Below, in pieces: positions 7,884-17,443 of a stretch of DNA of 48,082 nucleotides (the first letter of the stretch is position 1; the number at the start of each line of letters is the position of its first letter). The translations under genes and the position numbers were made by a program. The stretch covers positions 91,724-139,805 of the forward strand of contig DELI01000019.1 in NCBI GenBank assembly GCA_002354335.1, read 5' to 3'. This DNA comes from Sphingobacterium sp. UBA2700 (GTDB taxonomy: Bacteria; Bacteroidota; Bacteroidia; Sphingobacteriales; Sphingobacteriaceae). The notes below the pieces were generated by a model. The model searched no databases and had not been told where the DNA came from. It saw nothing but the letters and a program-made list of their open reading frames with translations.

Positions 7884-10394
7884 TTAATAAACCATAATCT
7901 CAACTGAACCTTGAGCACCTTTTATTTTACCATTCCACAACTTTACGATCATGACCTGATACTTGTCTTCGCCTGTTTGCAATAAATATTCTTTTTCTGG
8001 AAGGAATGACGCGGAGATGTAATAGTATCCGTTAGCAACAAATGGGGATTCCTTCGTATTCGAGATATGATATCCCTGATAAATTACGTTGCCTGCCGTG
8101 CTGTCATTGACACCGGCATCATAGAAATGTCCCGTAATGCCTCCTGATATATACACCTGCCCAGGAGAGTCTTTAACGGCATTTGAAGTAAGTACACTCT
8201 GTACTGCTGACGCATCGAAATCCTCATCTTCGGTCGCGATGGTATGAAGTTGCAACAAACGATCAGCCGTCCAACTCTCAGGCGTGTTTGTTACATAGAC
8301 GATTCCATTCTTTGAAGCGTTCCAAATCTCAACACCCGTTTCTTCATCATACCATATAAGTTTTGGGATACCGTCGACAATCCCGAAAATGGCGCCTGTT
8401 TTTTTCTGCTCAATATCATAGTAGAACCGTTGCGCATTTTCGCCATTCTTACCTATGCTTATATAAGGCAACATTAGCACCTTTGCAATGAGTATATTAG
8501 TTTCTACTGTGCCCCCTGATATCGCGGTGAACATGTTCGTAGGACGAATACTTCTGTTGTTTTCAATTACACTTGTTAATACTCCGAAATTGAAATACCA
8601 GTAATTTGGATCTTCATCAACCATTCTCTTAATTGGCGATACGTCCCACACCGCGCTTTCACTTGTCCGGTTTGCTTTTAAAGCTATGTAGTATGCTTTT
8701 TCGCTTGCCAGACCAGATATTGACAGTTGCGTTATGTTCCAAACATTTCCAATAGTTGGGATATCGTATGCGTAATGAATAAGATTCCCCTCACTAAGGA
8801 GGAGCTTGTTCGGATCTGCTAAGTAATTTTCTGTAATGGTGACTCCATTTAGATCAAACATTTGACTCTTTGTCCCAAAGATGCCGGCCATTGCTTCCAA
8901 CATTGGTTGTTGCATATTGCCATCGGGATCAAATACCATATTCTTGAACTCGTTAAGGGCAGTTACACTCCTTCGATTCGATTCTATGGATTGGTTTTTA
9001 TATACGGTCACCACATCTTTCGTCTCCTTAATATCCTTCTCGATCTTCTGCAGGAAAGTATAGGTAACATCATTGCCGACCTCACAAGTAAATTGCATTC
9101 CCGGAACTAATACATCTGGAAATAATGCGGGGTAGCTCACGGAAGTAACCCGCAAATCGTCATCAATCGCTAAGTCCGTATCTGTTACATGAATAAAATC
9201 CCCCTCATTTGGGAAAACTCCTTTACGCTTAGCGTCGAGTATGTCTATCGATAATGAATATCCCACTCGCGGGACCTTGTTACTATTCAGATATTCCAGT
9301 GTTTTTTCCGACAGCGCCTGCAGGGCGGTATCAACATAAGTCGAAGGCATTCTGATACCGATTAGGGTGTAGCTGTCACCAATCTCGGCAACGCGTAGCT
9401 CAGCAGGGATTAACGCGCCATTAGCATCCTTATTCGCTTCGTATCTGATACGCTTATGTTGATGATTGTAGGAAAGTATCTTAAATTCCTGACCATTAAG
9501 CGCACCGGATTTGAACACTATCTTAGCTTCTGTGCCGGAAATACGTTGATCATCTAAATCGAAGTCGATCGTGCTATCATCTAAGGTAAACGTCCCTTCG
9601 TTTATTTGTCCTACTGCAGTGGCTGTGCTGGTCCTTTGTGGATAAATACTATCGTCGGAATACGCTCCCTCACGAACACCGTATAAAGCTATACTTGCAG
9701 CATCCTCTAGTGGCGTCGTTAAGCGCAATGCCTTGCCCGAGTACCCCTGTGGCAAGTTATTTGAGCCACCATATCCATACGCACGGTTGACAATAGCACC
9801 ATTCTCCATAGCTTCTCGTGTCAATTTGTACAATCCATTATCTTTGCCGTAAGCAAGTTCGATAGCGGTAGGTAACCCGACAGTCTTCTGAACAGAAATC
9901 ACCTTGTTCCGTATCTGCCATTCAAAACCGAAAGCTTGAGCGATCATGTTAAGAGCAGAGAAGCAATCTGTCTTATCGAACGAGAGTCCTACAGGCTCGC
10001 TCGTGTCAATTTCACCAAGCGTCCAGCCCGTATCATCGCCATTAATCGACTCCAAAAACATGTACATAAACTCATCAAGCGAGCCGAAGTAATCAAATGA
10101 TATTGAGCCTTCGTCCTTTAGTAGAAACCTCGCTAACGTATGCCTATACCCTTCGAAAGTCACCTCTGTATCGCATTGCAGGGATGAAACCTTCGCACGC
10201 TTCGGATCGCGGTTTATGGTCATCACCTCGCCTTTGTAGGTCAACGTATCGCCGATACGCAAGTCTAACATAGCAGGTGATCGCAAGGAAAATACTAGCT
10301 TATGATCTCCCTGCAAAGCGCGGGTGAACACAGCGTCCTGTAATGGCAACTCTATCGTCGCTACACCATTTCGATATATTTGTACTTTCCCCAC
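7884..10394 (-). CDS. Tail hub / Tal-like tail-associated protein
   Basis: 836 residues. The N-terminal 400 or so have the layout of the baseplate-hub (gp27/Tal-type) fold of siphovirus tails: an opening strand-rich domain (VQIYRNGVATIELP, then RIGDTLTYKGEVMTINRD) and a domain with SCFSALNMIAQAFGFEW-like sequence near residues 140-160. The C-terminal half resembles fibre or carbohydrate-binding regions, ending in a domain that probably docks the fibre encoded next. It starts 1 base after the Dit-like gene. The order tape measure, Dit, Tal, fibre is standard for siphoviruses and supports the call. No peptidase motif was identified. Confidence 0.75.
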   Translation of the reverse strand: MGKVQIYRNGVATIELPLQDAVFTRALQGDHKLVFSLRSPAMLDLRIGDTLTYKGEVMTINRDPKRAKVSSLQCDTEVTFEGYRHTLARFLLKDEGSISFDYFGSLDEFMYMFLESINGDDTGWTLGEIDTSEPVGLSFDKTDCFSALNMIAQAFGFEWQIRNKVISVQKTVGLPTAIELAYGKDNGLYKLTREAMENGAIVNRAYGYGGSNNLPQGYSGKALRLTTPLEDAASIALYGVREGAYSDDSIYPQRTSTATAVGQINEGTFTLDDSTIDFDLDDQRISGTEAKIVFKSGALNGQEFKILSYNHQHKRIRYEANKDANGALIPAELRVAEIGDSYTLIGIRMPSTYVDTALQALSEKTLEYLNSNKVPRVGYSLSIDILDAKRKGVFPNEGDFIHVTDTDLAIDDDLRVTSVSYPALFPDVLVPGMQFTCEVGNDVTYTFLQKIEKDIKETKDVVTVYKNQSIESNRRSVTALNEFKNMVFDPDGNMQQPMLEAMAGIFGTKSQMFDLNGVTITENYLADPNKLLLSEGNLIHYAYDIPTIGNVWNITQLSISGLASEKAYYIALKANRTSESAVWDVSPIKRMVDEDPNYWYFNFGVLTSVIENNRSIRPTNMFTAISGGTVETNILIAKVLMLPYISIGKNGENAQRFYYDIEQKKTGAIFGIVDGIPKLIWYDEETGVEIWNASKNGIVYVTNTPESWTADRLLQLHTIATEDEDFDASAVQSVLTSNAVKDSPGQVYISGGITGHFYDAGVNDSTAGNVIYQGYHISNTKESPFVANGYYYISASFLPEKEYLLQTGEDKYQVMIVKLWNGKIKGAQGSVEIMVY

Positions 10395-10395
10395 G

Positions 10396-10908
10396 TTAGA
10401 AGTTTTGTTGTTTTTCGGTTACTATAATGTATTCGTTATCCTCCGTTAATATGTAGGCTTCATCATCCGCTAAATAAAATTGCGTATCAGTAGCGTGGAA
10501 GTTGTTTTCAAGCTTCAATGTGAATTCGCAATACAATTTTCCTTGCACAAATAGTGGCGTGAGGTTGCGAAAACTGGGACTATCTATATAGCGCAGATGA
10601 TATCCTCGACCGAGCGTATTACTGAAAAGCGTAAAGCCAGCCGGAGCCGATATCAGTGATAGGATTGCCGCACGTTTCTCTTGAAGGTCAACAACGTCAG
10701 CCGCCACGAGATAGCATGCGATGTCGTACTCTAATGGTTCGTAATAGGTAGGTGCGCTTTCGTCGTAATCCTTACCATGCTCATCAGCCCACTCATTGAA
10801 AAATCGTTGCTTAGGCTTTGGCAATCGAAGCAATTCCGCATACAGGCTCCCCCGCTTGAAATACAAGCCTAACCCTTCTGTTGATTTGTCATTTAACTGG
10901 CCCGCCAT
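10396..10908 (-). CDS. Distal tail (Dit-like) protein
   Basis: 170 residues, mostly beta-rich and soluble. It lies between the tape measure protein (sharing one base) and the tail hub, the position of the distal tail protein that caps the tail tube and carries the baseplate. Segments such as YEPLEYDIACYLVAA and GFTLFSNTLGRGYHLRYI fit the galectin-less Dit family, in which a strand hairpin joins the ring. Its length is shorter than Gram-positive Dit proteins, so it probably lacks the added carbohydrate-binding domain. The call depends mainly on gene order. Confidence 0.65.
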   Translation of the reverse strand: MAGQLNDKSTEGLGLYFKRGSLYAELLRLPKPKQRFFNEWADEHGKDYDESAPTYYEPLEYDIACYLVAADVVDLQEKRAAILSLISAPAGFTLFSNTLGRGYHLRYIDSPSFRNLTPLFVQGKLYCEFTLKLENNFHATDTQFYLADDEAYILTEDNEYIIVTEKQQNF

Positions 10909-13900
10909 TATAAATATCGTTTAGAAAGGTTGCTATCTATTGCCTTCAAGTGAGTCACTGCCGTATCCAACCGCGCCACCGTCGCTGCCGTATTGGTATT
11001 GATAGCATTTAATTCAGCCAATTGAGCATTTGCAATTCCTACGTAATCCACCTGGCCTTTGCTCATTAACTGCAATTGAGTCAACTGTTGTTTCCATATG
11101 TCATAGCCAGAGCGGAACATGCCCACGATCTCAGTACCGGTTTCTTCAGTCATGCGAGTGATACCCTCTTCAGCTTTTAGGGAAGAGGTGGAGTCTTTCC
11201 CCGCCAACCCTAAAATGTCTTTCATCTCATCCAATCGCTTCTGCCCCTGCTCTCTGATTTTCTCCCATTCGCTTGATAACTGATCTCTCTCTGCTTTATC
11301 AATACCATCACCGGATTGAGCGAATTGGTCCATCATATCATACCACCCTCGCATCTTCTCCTGTAGAAAGTCGCGAGAGAATTTCTGCATCATGTAGTTT
11401 TCGAGCGTCTTATCAAAGCCATCAGCCCATGCCTGCCCAGCATTCTCCCCTTCGTTTAGGAATAAAGCAGACACATCCGAAAGCAAGGAAGAGAAAGTAT
11501 TTCCCGTACGCTCTTCGCGCAGTTTATTCATAGTCTCGTCGAACAAATCGATTTGTGTCTGCAGTTGATCGATAAGCTTCTGTGTGTAATCGTCAACGTT
11601 GCCTAGATTAGCTTGATTTTGCAGCCTCGCTAATTCTTCGCGAGCCTTAGTGATATCGTCAGGGAGTTTTTCTAGCTTATCAAACTTCCATAGATTGTCG
11701 AAGATCTTCGCTACCTTATAATACTCAGCGGATGCGACACTAAATGATTTTTGAATCTGCTTCTGCGTTTCCCCATTATTTAATCGCGATAGAATGCTGT
11801 TGGTAAAATCATCATTGGCAGTAAGCATATATCTGCCTGATAATTGATCGTTAATGTCTTTCCAATTCTTCTTTATCGTATCGAGTGAAGTAGCATATTT
11901 TTCTAAGCGCTCTGCTCCGTATATTTCATTGATAATCTCCAATTGCATTTGAAGCGCTTTAGTTATCGCTTCGGTAGCGCGTAATTGGCGATCGTTTTGT
12001 AGCTCGATTTTCTCTTGAACGGCTCGGTTTTCTGAATCTCGTCTTTGGTTTGCCATTTGAGAAATCATGTTACCAACTTGCATGGCAGCGGCGAAATAGC
12101 CGAAGCCTTGACCCATACCTTCCATCTTAGCACTACCGGTCATTTTTCCCAAAGCGGATGCTAGCTGTCCGACTGTTCGGAGCATCGTATCAATAGAACC
12201 CACTCCTTTTTCTAGGTTGTCCCCAAATTGTAGAGACTGACCGATCAATTCTGCAAAACCATCGGCCATACCGCTGATGGCTTGCATATTCCCCAAGTCA
12301 GCTTCTTTTGCGCCATCATCGAAGAATTTACCGAACAGCTTCTTCAACTCACCTCGCTGCTCTTTAGTAGCATCCGCCATACCGTCAATCAATTTAAAGA
12401 CAGTTTCCTTGCCTGTCCGGAAAGCGTTGCCTAACATTACTTGAGAGGACACATTGATGTCCTCAATTGCCTTCTTGAACGCCGGATTGTTTTCTACCTC
12501 ATCAATCTGCAATTGTTTCAGTTCTTCGTCACGGACTTGCCTAGCATACTCGGCTCGTTCCTTCTCCCCTTTTGCTTCTAACTCAGTAATAGCTTTATTT
12601 GCTTCCTTCACGACCTTCTCCCGCTTTTGCTGATACGTTTGGTATTGCTTGAGAAGCTCTTTGTATTTCTTGTCAGCTTCCTCAATACGTTTAGCTTCTG
12701 CTTCTTTCTCCTGCTTCTCAATGATGCTATTTACAGCTTGCCCTTGTTGCTGACGTAACGCAGATACGTCTAGTTTATCGCGCGTTTTAGTCATCGCATT
12801 ATATTCTTCATATTTAGCGATCAACTCATCATACGACTCTATAACTTGGTTAATTTCTTGTTGTTCTTTTGAAACGACTTCGCTGCTATACTTTCGAGAA
12901 ATGTCACTCGCTGCCTTTGTTAATTGAGCAAACTGATCTTGGTATTTCTTGATATCATCTACACGTTTTGAAGATTTGTTTCCCGAACCTGATGATTTTG
13001 GCGTTGCTACAGGAACAGGAGAAACGACTTTTGTCCCTTCTTGCACAAAACCTTTCTCTCTAGCAATCTTTTGCATACGGATATAATGCCTATCAGCAAA
13101 AGCCTCTTGGCGTTTATATTCAAATTCAATCGCTTTTGTCGTTTTAACTCTGTTATTCAGAATAGCCGCCTGTAAACCGATTGACGTTTTCTCCATTTGT
13201 TCGCTATGATCTTTCGCGAGCTTTAATTCTTTCTCAAACTCCTCACGAGAAAGGTTTTTATAATAACTATCACCTGTAGAATATCTTGAGTCGTTGAATG
13301 ACTTAGTACTCTGATACGATTTACGGAAATCTTCTTCTGTCATCAACGCTCCGCCACCGCTCTTACCCACTTCGCCGAGGCGACGCCAAAACTCGCTCCA
13401 CGAATCAGAATTAACTAAACGACGTATTTCACCTGTTAAGTGAGAAAGGCCATCTATAACGGAAGAGAAGAAGCTTGTCGCTTTTTCACTCTGCCATAAC
13501 GCGTCGAACTCGTTTTTGAGTCGATTGACTGAAGCCTGCATACCTTCAATGCGTTCGGTTTTATCGTTACCAAAGGAGATGTCTAGTTGAGCCGCGAATT
13601 TTGGTAGAAAATCACTCGCCACAACTTGACCCGTTTCAAGCATTTTGTTCAATTCCTGTTCGGTGACTCCCATCGCTTTTGCAGCGAGCGCAAATGCTCC
13701 CGGCAAACGTTCGCCTAGCTGGCCACGCAACTCTTCTGCCTGAACCTTGCCCTTAGACATCATTTGACTAAGCGCAAGGAATGTTCCCTGCACTTGATCA
13801 TTAGACATCTTCATTTTGGCAGCCGCGTTAGCTACAGACTCAAAAATCTTTCTGCTTTCATCAGCAGTGAGGTTTGAAAACTTCGCTGCCCCCTGCCACA

Positions 13901-14747
13901 ACTTGAAGGACTCGGCTGTTGAGATAAATTCTAATCCAAGACGATCCGTTGATTCACGCAAGAAAGCTATGTTTGTATTGAATTGCTCTGTCGTTCCACT
14001 AGCCACTAGGAGTGCCTGGTTAATCGGCTCCATTCGAAGGTTAGATGTGAACGACTGCCCAACAGCGGCAACCCCTGCAGCAACTAATCCCAACCTTCCC
14101 GCAAATTGGCTAAGCTGTGGAGCAACCATACCGATGGCGTCGGAATAGTTACCGACATTACGCTGATGTTGTCCGACTGTTACATCGATTTTTTTAACGG
14201 TACGATCAAGCTGGTTTGTTTGCGCGACTAGCGAGCTAGAACTTGCTTCCAATTGCTTGTAAGCGACGCTATTTTTATAGCCTTGACGCTCCATTCTAGC
14301 TAGCTCAGCTAATGCATCTTTACTAGCATTCCGTAGACGATTTAATTCAGCAGTAAGCTTGTTGTATTCACGGTTTTCTGAAAGCGCGCGTTTAGTCTCG
14401 CGTGCCTGTTTAGCCGCTTCTTTTTCCGCATCGGCTTGCTTCCGCTTCTCTAGCGCATATTGCTGTGCAGTAATCCGCCCTTGTATATATTCTGCTTGTA
14501 AATCTGATTGAGCCTTTTTTTGAGCTGTCAGCTCTTCACGGTATTGTTTTAGCGCCATGGCCGACGCCGCATGCGACTCTTTGAGTCGAACTTGCGCCCC
14601 CCTCACTTCGTCGATACTAGCGGTCGCTTTCTTAGCGTCCTCAGACATGCCAGAGAATGGCGAATTTACACCAGTCCCCTTCAGCAATTCCGCGAGTTTC
14701 CTGCGGGCTTCTGCATCATCAACAACAACTTTATACCGTAAATCCAT
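10908..14747 (-). CDS. Tape measure protein
   Basis: 1279 residues, strongly helical with long Ala/Lys/Glu/Gln-rich coiled coils (about 60-190 and 590-760). The tape-measure domain lies at about 190-430 and includes the typical stretch MSKGKVQAEELRGQLGERLP. Hydrophobic Gly/Ala/Met-rich segments near 870-910 may insert in the host membrane. It sets tail length and passes into the cell on infection; at the usual 0.15 nm per residue it predicts a tail of about 190 nm. It has its own putative late promoter 35 bases upstream and follows the two tail-chaperone-position genes. Confidence 0.9.
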   Translation of the reverse strand: MDLRYKVVVDDAEARRKLAELLKGTGVNSPFSGMSEDAKKATASIDEVRGAQVRLKESHAASAMALKQYREELTAQKKAQSDLQAEYIQGRITAQQYALEKRKQADAEKEAAKQARETKRALSENREYNKLTAELNRLRNASKDALAELARMERQGYKNSVAYKQLEASSSSLVAQTNQLDRTVKKIDVTVGQHQRNVGNYSDAIGMVAPQLSQFAGRLGLVAAGVAAVGQSFTSNLRMEPINQALLVASGTTEQFNTNIAFLRESTDRLGLEFISTAESFKLWQGAAKFSNLTADESRKIFESVANAAAKMKMSNDQVQGTFLALSQMMSKGKVQAEELRGQLGERLPGAFALAAKAMGVTEQELNKMLETGQVVASDFLPKFAAQLDISFGNDKTERIEGMQASVNRLKNEFDALWQSEKATSFFSSVIDGLSHLTGEIRRLVNSDSWSEFWRRLGEVGKSGGGALMTEEDFRKSYQSTKSFNDSRYSTGDSYYKNLSREEFEKELKLAKDHSEQMEKTSIGLQAAILNNRVKTTKAIEFEYKRQEAFADRHYIRMQKIAREKGFVQEGTKVVSPVPVATPKSSGSGNKSSKRVDDIKKYQDQFAQLTKAASDISRKYSSEVVSKEQQEINQVIESYDELIAKYEEYNAMTKTRDKLDVSALRQQQGQAVNSIIEKQEKEAEAKRIEEADKKYKELLKQYQTYQQKREKVVKEANKAITELEAKGEKERAEYARQVRDEELKQLQIDEVENNPAFKKAIEDINVSSQVMLGNAFRTGKETVFKLIDGMADATKEQRGELKKLFGKFFDDGAKEADLGNMQAISGMADGFAELIGQSLQFGDNLEKGVGSIDTMLRTVGQLASALGKMTGSAKMEGMGQGFGYFAAAMQVGNMISQMANQRRDSENRAVQEKIELQNDRQLRATEAITKALQMQLEIINEIYGAERLEKYATSLDTIKKNWKDINDQLSGRYMLTANDDFTNSILSRLNNGETQKQIQKSFSVASAEYYKVAKIFDNLWKFDKLEKLPDDITKAREELARLQNQANLGNVDDYTQKLIDQLQTQIDLFDETMNKLREERTGNTFSSLLSDVSALFLNEGENAGQAWADGFDKTLENYMMQKFSRDFLQEKMRGWYDMMDQFAQSGDGIDKAERDQLSSEWEKIREQGQKRLDEMKDILGLAGKDSTSSLKAEEGITRMTEETGTEIVGMFRSGYDIWKQQLTQLQLMSKGQVDYVGIANAQLAELNAINTNTAATVARLDTAVTHLKAIDSNLSKRYL

Positions 14748-14787
14748 ACCTTCTCAAAAGTTGTGAAATTTGGTTTTCACTAATACT

Positions 14788-14853
14788 CAAAGATATATAT
14801 TTTGATATGTTACGATACAGCAAATAGGTTGTTTCCATCATGAGAAACAACCT
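14788..14853 (-). promoter_or_regulatory. Putative late promoter P-tape with operator and inverted repeat
   Basis: On the minus strand a consensus -7 box TATCTTTG (14788-14795) lies 7 bases from the operator TGATATGTTACGATACA (14803-14819, plus-strand reading). Next comes a perfect inverted repeat AGGTTGTTTC/GAAACAACCT (14825-14852). The 53 bp at 14801-14853 align without gaps to 20206-20258. It would start RNA about 35 bases before the tape measure gene. Confidence 0.6.
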
Positions 14854-14858
14854 ACAAA

Positions 14859-15020
14859 CTATAGATTTTCAAAAAAATCAAAGGCATCAATTTCTTCGCC
14901 ACTACCTTGCTTTCCGCCACTCTCGTAAGTTGGAATACAAAGGCTGTACAGGACAAGTTTCTGGAAAGGAATTTCCCACAATAGTTCATGTTCGCTCCAT
15001 CCTTTGCTCGCAATTGCCAT
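14859..15020 (-). CDS. Small protein in tail-chaperone position
   Basis: A 53-residue protein that starts 2 bases after the stop of the preceding gene. Its N-terminus (MAIASKGWSEHELLWEIPF) and acidic C-terminus (EEIDAFDFFENL) look like a real globular or helical peptide, and no alternative gene fills this gap. In many siphoviruses two chaperone products (G and GT) are made here, often by frameshifting. Here the second gene has its own ATG in the -1 frame, and no clear slippery heptamer is visible. It probably works with the 159-residue protein to load the tape measure. Confidence 0.6.
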   Translation of the reverse strand: MAIASKGWSEHELLWEIPFQKLVLYSLCIPTYESGGKQGSGEEIDAFDFFENL

Positions 15021-15022
15021 AT

Positions 15023-15502
15023 TTATGATTCTTGCGAAGGGGCTTCTTGATCCTGGAAAAGGTTTAGCTGCAGACTCTTGGCGAAACCCATAATGCCGAA
15101 AAAAGCCTTTAAGTCTAACCTCCGGTAGACTTCGTAAAATGCAGTTTCCAATTGTTCCATCGTAAAGCTGAACTTAATTGCATCAACAAGTTCTCGCGAT
15201 GGCATTTTAGCCCCACGGCAAACTGCTAGTGCGATAATATTCACGATCGGAGTGACGTTGCTTTTGAGTAGTAAATTAATTTGGTCAGTCTGGTTAAGCT
15301 TCTTTAGAGCGTCCTCCCCCAACATCGCAAACAACTCTGCTCCGATAAGCTCAACCTTTCCATTTGGTTGACCTGCCACTGTAAGGGAAACTCGCCGCTT
15401 CAGTCCAAGCTTACGACCTATCCAACCTCCGTAGCTTAAACGGACCATACCAATCTCTGTCGGCGTGTCCGTAAGTACATCGGCAATTTCTTTTTGTTTC
15501 AT
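15023..15502 (-). CDS. Tail assembly chaperone (gpG-like)
   Basis: A 159-residue helical protein between the tail tube and tape measure genes, the position of the tail assembly chaperone that coats the tape measure before tube polymerisation. Visible features are a Gly/Arg-rich loop (GGWIGRKLGLKRR) and a Leu-rich helical centre. The C-terminus is acidic and Gln-rich (NLFQDQEAPSQES). The next gene begins 2 bases past its stop. In the gap upstream (15503-15615) the minus strand has AACCCC and GGGGTT arms about 40 bases apart, a possible attenuator that could lower expression relative to the abundant tube protein. Confidence 0.6.
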   Translation of the reverse strand: MKQKEIADVLTDTPTEIGMVRLSYGGWIGRKLGLKRRVSLTVAGQPNGKVELIGAELFAMLGEDALKKLNQTDQINLLLKSNVTPIVNIIALAVCRGAKMPSRELVDAIKFSFTMEQLETAFYEVYRRLDLKAFFGIMGFAKSLQLNLFQDQEAPSQES

Positions 15503-15615
15503 AAAGTGTGTTGAATCCTAAAACGGTTGTGATAAATAAACCCCTACTAGCCAACTAACCTTATGAAAAGATGGCGTTCGGGGTTATGTTTTACGCTACA
15601 CAGCGACGCACGTCG

Positions 15616-16155
15616 TTATGCTACTGGCGTTTTTTCGTAATACCATGGAGCAACTGGAGCTCCTTCTGCATCAGAAACCGCAGTAGCTTCAACAGTGGCA
15701 CCAATAGCTAGGAAGTCTGCCCCATCTTTTGTGATCGTGTTCTGCAAGTTTGCAGTAACGGCACCGTTCAAGATCACGAATACCATCTTGTTGCCCATAC
15801 GTGGTTTGGTAGTCAACCGGAAAGCTAACTGTACATTCGTAGCGCCATCGATAGGAGCTTCAAATTTATTGGTTGATGTCGAAGTGGTCAACCCTTTGAA
15901 AAGTAAATCCGCTGCAACTGGCTCCAGGTTTAATGATTTCAACGTCACCGTCGCACCATCACCTTCTTCTGCAATCACGGCCCAAACTCCCGGCTTATCC
16001 TCAACTTTAACTTTCGTTCGAGTTGCTTCAGGGATGTCGATTGATACCGACCCCATTTCGATATCGGTCACCTTTACCCATCCGGTTGATGGCAAGGTTC
16101 CATTTGCGCCTACGGGTGCAAATTCAATGCTTTCAATTCCTTTAACTGGAAACAT
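15616..16155 (-). CDS. Major tail tube protein
   Basis: 179 residues from the start I prefer (MFPVKGIESIEFAP). An upstream ATG at 16200 would add 15 residues, but those codons coincide with the conserved hairpin leader and CTAACAAAG element found ahead of three other genes, so they are most likely untranslated. The protein is beta-rich with GANGTLPSTGWVKV and repeated T/V strands, fitting the tail-tube fold. Position between the tail terminator and the tail chaperone supports the call. The residues near the C-terminus (ATVEATAVSDAEGAPVAPW) may form an exposed loop or arm. Confidence 0.75.
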   Translation of the reverse strand: MFPVKGIESIEFAPVGANGTLPSTGWVKVTDIEMGSVSIDIPEATRTKVKVEDKPGVWAVIAEEGDGATVTLKSLNLEPVAADLLFKGLTTSTSTNKFEAPIDGATNVQLAFRLTTKPRMGNKMVFVILNGAVTANLQNTITKDGADFLAIGATVEATAVSDAEGAPVAPWYYEKTPVA

Positions 16156-16196
16156 AATATTCTTTGTTAGAGTTTTACACGAGGTTGCCTCCTCGT
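16156..16196 (-). promoter_or_regulatory. AGGCAA-hairpin leader of the tail tube gene
   Basis: On the minus strand CGAGG-AGGCAA-CCTCG (16180-16195) forms a 5-6 bp stem with loop AGGCAA. AAAACTCTAACAAAGA follows, ending 6-7 bases before the ATG. The same arrangement occurs before the genes at 30818, 35128/35078 and 39129. It decides the start of the tube gene. Confidence 0.65.
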
Positions 16197-16251
16197 TCAA
16201 ATTTTGTTACTAATCCTAATGCGTAAAGTCGCCACCGTACCGTAATTGCAG

Positions 16252-16686
16252 TTAAATATCTATTCTCAAGTAATTGTAATCAACTTGGATATTGTAAATC
16301 CAATCATTGCCGAAGTTTTCAAGTTTCCCAGGATTACGAAGACGCAAGGAGAAATCAAAGCCATTATGGAAATCTAGAACAGGGACTGCAATCGCTGCGA
16401 GTTCCAAGAATCGTGGGATGTTAGGCTGGGTCTTGTCCATTGTAGAACCACCTTCACCTGTCTGCCCCTTTAGGTATGGCACATGAATATTCACATTGAT
16501 GATTCCCGACTGGGACTGATCGCCATCCCAATAAAGGGTATTGATAATTATATCCTCCTTAGTGCTATTAAGCATTCTCATGTTATGGCGAATCTGACCA
16601 GTGATCACGCCTGGTAATGCAGTCCCATCTAGCAATCCTTTTACATCCGCCTGCGCATCAAGTGAAGTCTTTAGAGATTTTTTCAT
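16252..16686 (-). CDS. Tail terminator / tail completion protein
   Basis: A 144-residue soluble alpha/beta protein lying after the gp10-like neck protein and before the tail tube, the place of the tail terminator that ends tube growth and joins the head. Segments such as NTLYWDGDQSQSGIINVNIHVPY and RIDI at the C-terminus suggest strands around a compact core. The gene starts 4 bases after its upstream neighbour's stop and is followed by a 96-base gap holding the leader of the tube gene. Identification is by order and size only. Confidence 0.55.
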   Translation of the reverse strand: MKKSLKTSLDAQADVKGLLDGTALPGVITGQIRHNMRMLNSTKEDIIINTLYWDGDQSQSGIINVNIHVPYLKGQTGEGGSTMDKTQPNIPRFLELAAIAVPVLDFHNGFDFSLRLRNPGKLENFGNDWIYNIQVDYNYLRIDI

Positions 16687-16690
16687 ATGC

Positions 16691-17149
16691 CTACACTGCT
16701 ACATCGTTAAATGCCTGGTCCAATGTTTTCTCTACCTCTTTGCTCGCATCCGTAATCACGGAGAGTCCGTGCCTACTTTCCACCCAACTAGCGTATTCCA
16801 TTCCTGCAACAATGGTAATTCCCCACCCTTTGCTCTCTCGTAGTTCTTCCAGCGCTAACTTCCTGCCCGTTTCAAGACCAGGTGTCTTATCAGTTCCATA
16901 AGGAGCAAGTTTGAAGTCCTCAAACAGCACCTTTCCATCTCTGTAGATAATTCCACCGGTAGAAGAACGCAATTGACCTGTATCGTCATTATAACCACCA
17001 TCCGCACGCATCTTTGCCCGTTGGATTTCCAATGCACGTTGCAGCACTTTTTTGAATGCTTCACGCGTTTGTCTATCCATTTCATCGTATTGCTCTCTTA
17101 AGAGCGAATCGATTTCCTGTGGTGTCATATCTGGTACAAGTCTGATCAT
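16691..17149 (-). CDS. HK97 gp10-like neck protein
   Basis: 152 residues. A long N-terminal helix (QEIDSLLREQYDEMDRQTREAFKKVL) is followed by DDTGQLRSSTGG and the characteristic MEYASWVESRHGLSVI near residues 115-130, which matches the HK97 gp10 family (tube-side neck protein). The C-terminal helix resembles others in the family. It follows the head-closure candidate by 22 bases and precedes the tail terminator, as expected for the order connector, head closure, neck, terminator, tube. Confidence 0.75.
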   Translation of the reverse strand: MIRLVPDMTPQEIDSLLREQYDEMDRQTREAFKKVLQRALEIQRAKMRADGGYNDDTGQLRSSTGGIIYRDGKVLFEDFKLAPYGTDKTPGLETGRKLALEELRESKGWGITIVAGMEYASWVESRHGLSVITDASKEVEKTLDQAFNDVAV

Positions 17150-17171
17150 TTCTCCGTCTGCTACTGCCTGA

Positions 17172-17441
17172 TTAAATATACGCTACACAATGAAGCTGTC
17201 CCGGATGGAAAACGATAATCTCTCCGCTACAAATTTCATAACCTGATTTGTCTCGACCAATGATCAACTCCCGTTGAATCAGTTTTGGAGAATCAACAGG
17301 TAAAGCAATTGTAAATTTCACATCTATTTGCTTACCGTCCTGCTCGTTCTTGATACCACTACCACGAGATCCCGGATAAAACCTACAAGGTATTTCCGTT
17401 CCATCTTCTCGTTCAAGTATATCAGGATATTGCTCAATCAT
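17172..17441 (-). CDS. Head closure (head-tail joining) protein
   Basis: An 89-residue beta-rich protein with DGTEIPCRFYPGSRGSG and VFHPGQLHCVAYI. Small barrel proteins of this size between the connector and gp10-like genes form the head closure ring that plugs the portal after packaging. It starts 2 bases after the adaptor gene stop. Similarity to FII/SPP1 gp16-type folds is suggested only by length, predicted strands and order. Confidence 0.6.
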   Translation of the reverse strand: MIEQYPDILEREDGTEIPCRFYPGSRGSGIKNEQDGKQIDVKFTIALPVDSPKLIQRELIIGRDKSGYEICSGEIIVFHPGQLHCVAYI

Positions 17442-17443
17442 GG

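Noticed and set aside
15020..15060. Programmed -1 frameshift making a G/GT-type chaperone fusion
   Set aside because: The downstream frame is in the -1 phase, but no canonical slippery heptamer is visible, and the second gene has its own ATG 2 bases after the stop.
16156..16200. A 15-residue N-terminal extension of the tail tube protein from an ATG at 16200
   Set aside because: These codons coincide with the conserved AGGCAA hairpin and CTAACAAAG leader, which precede three unrelated genes. The start at 16155 fits the leader spacing.
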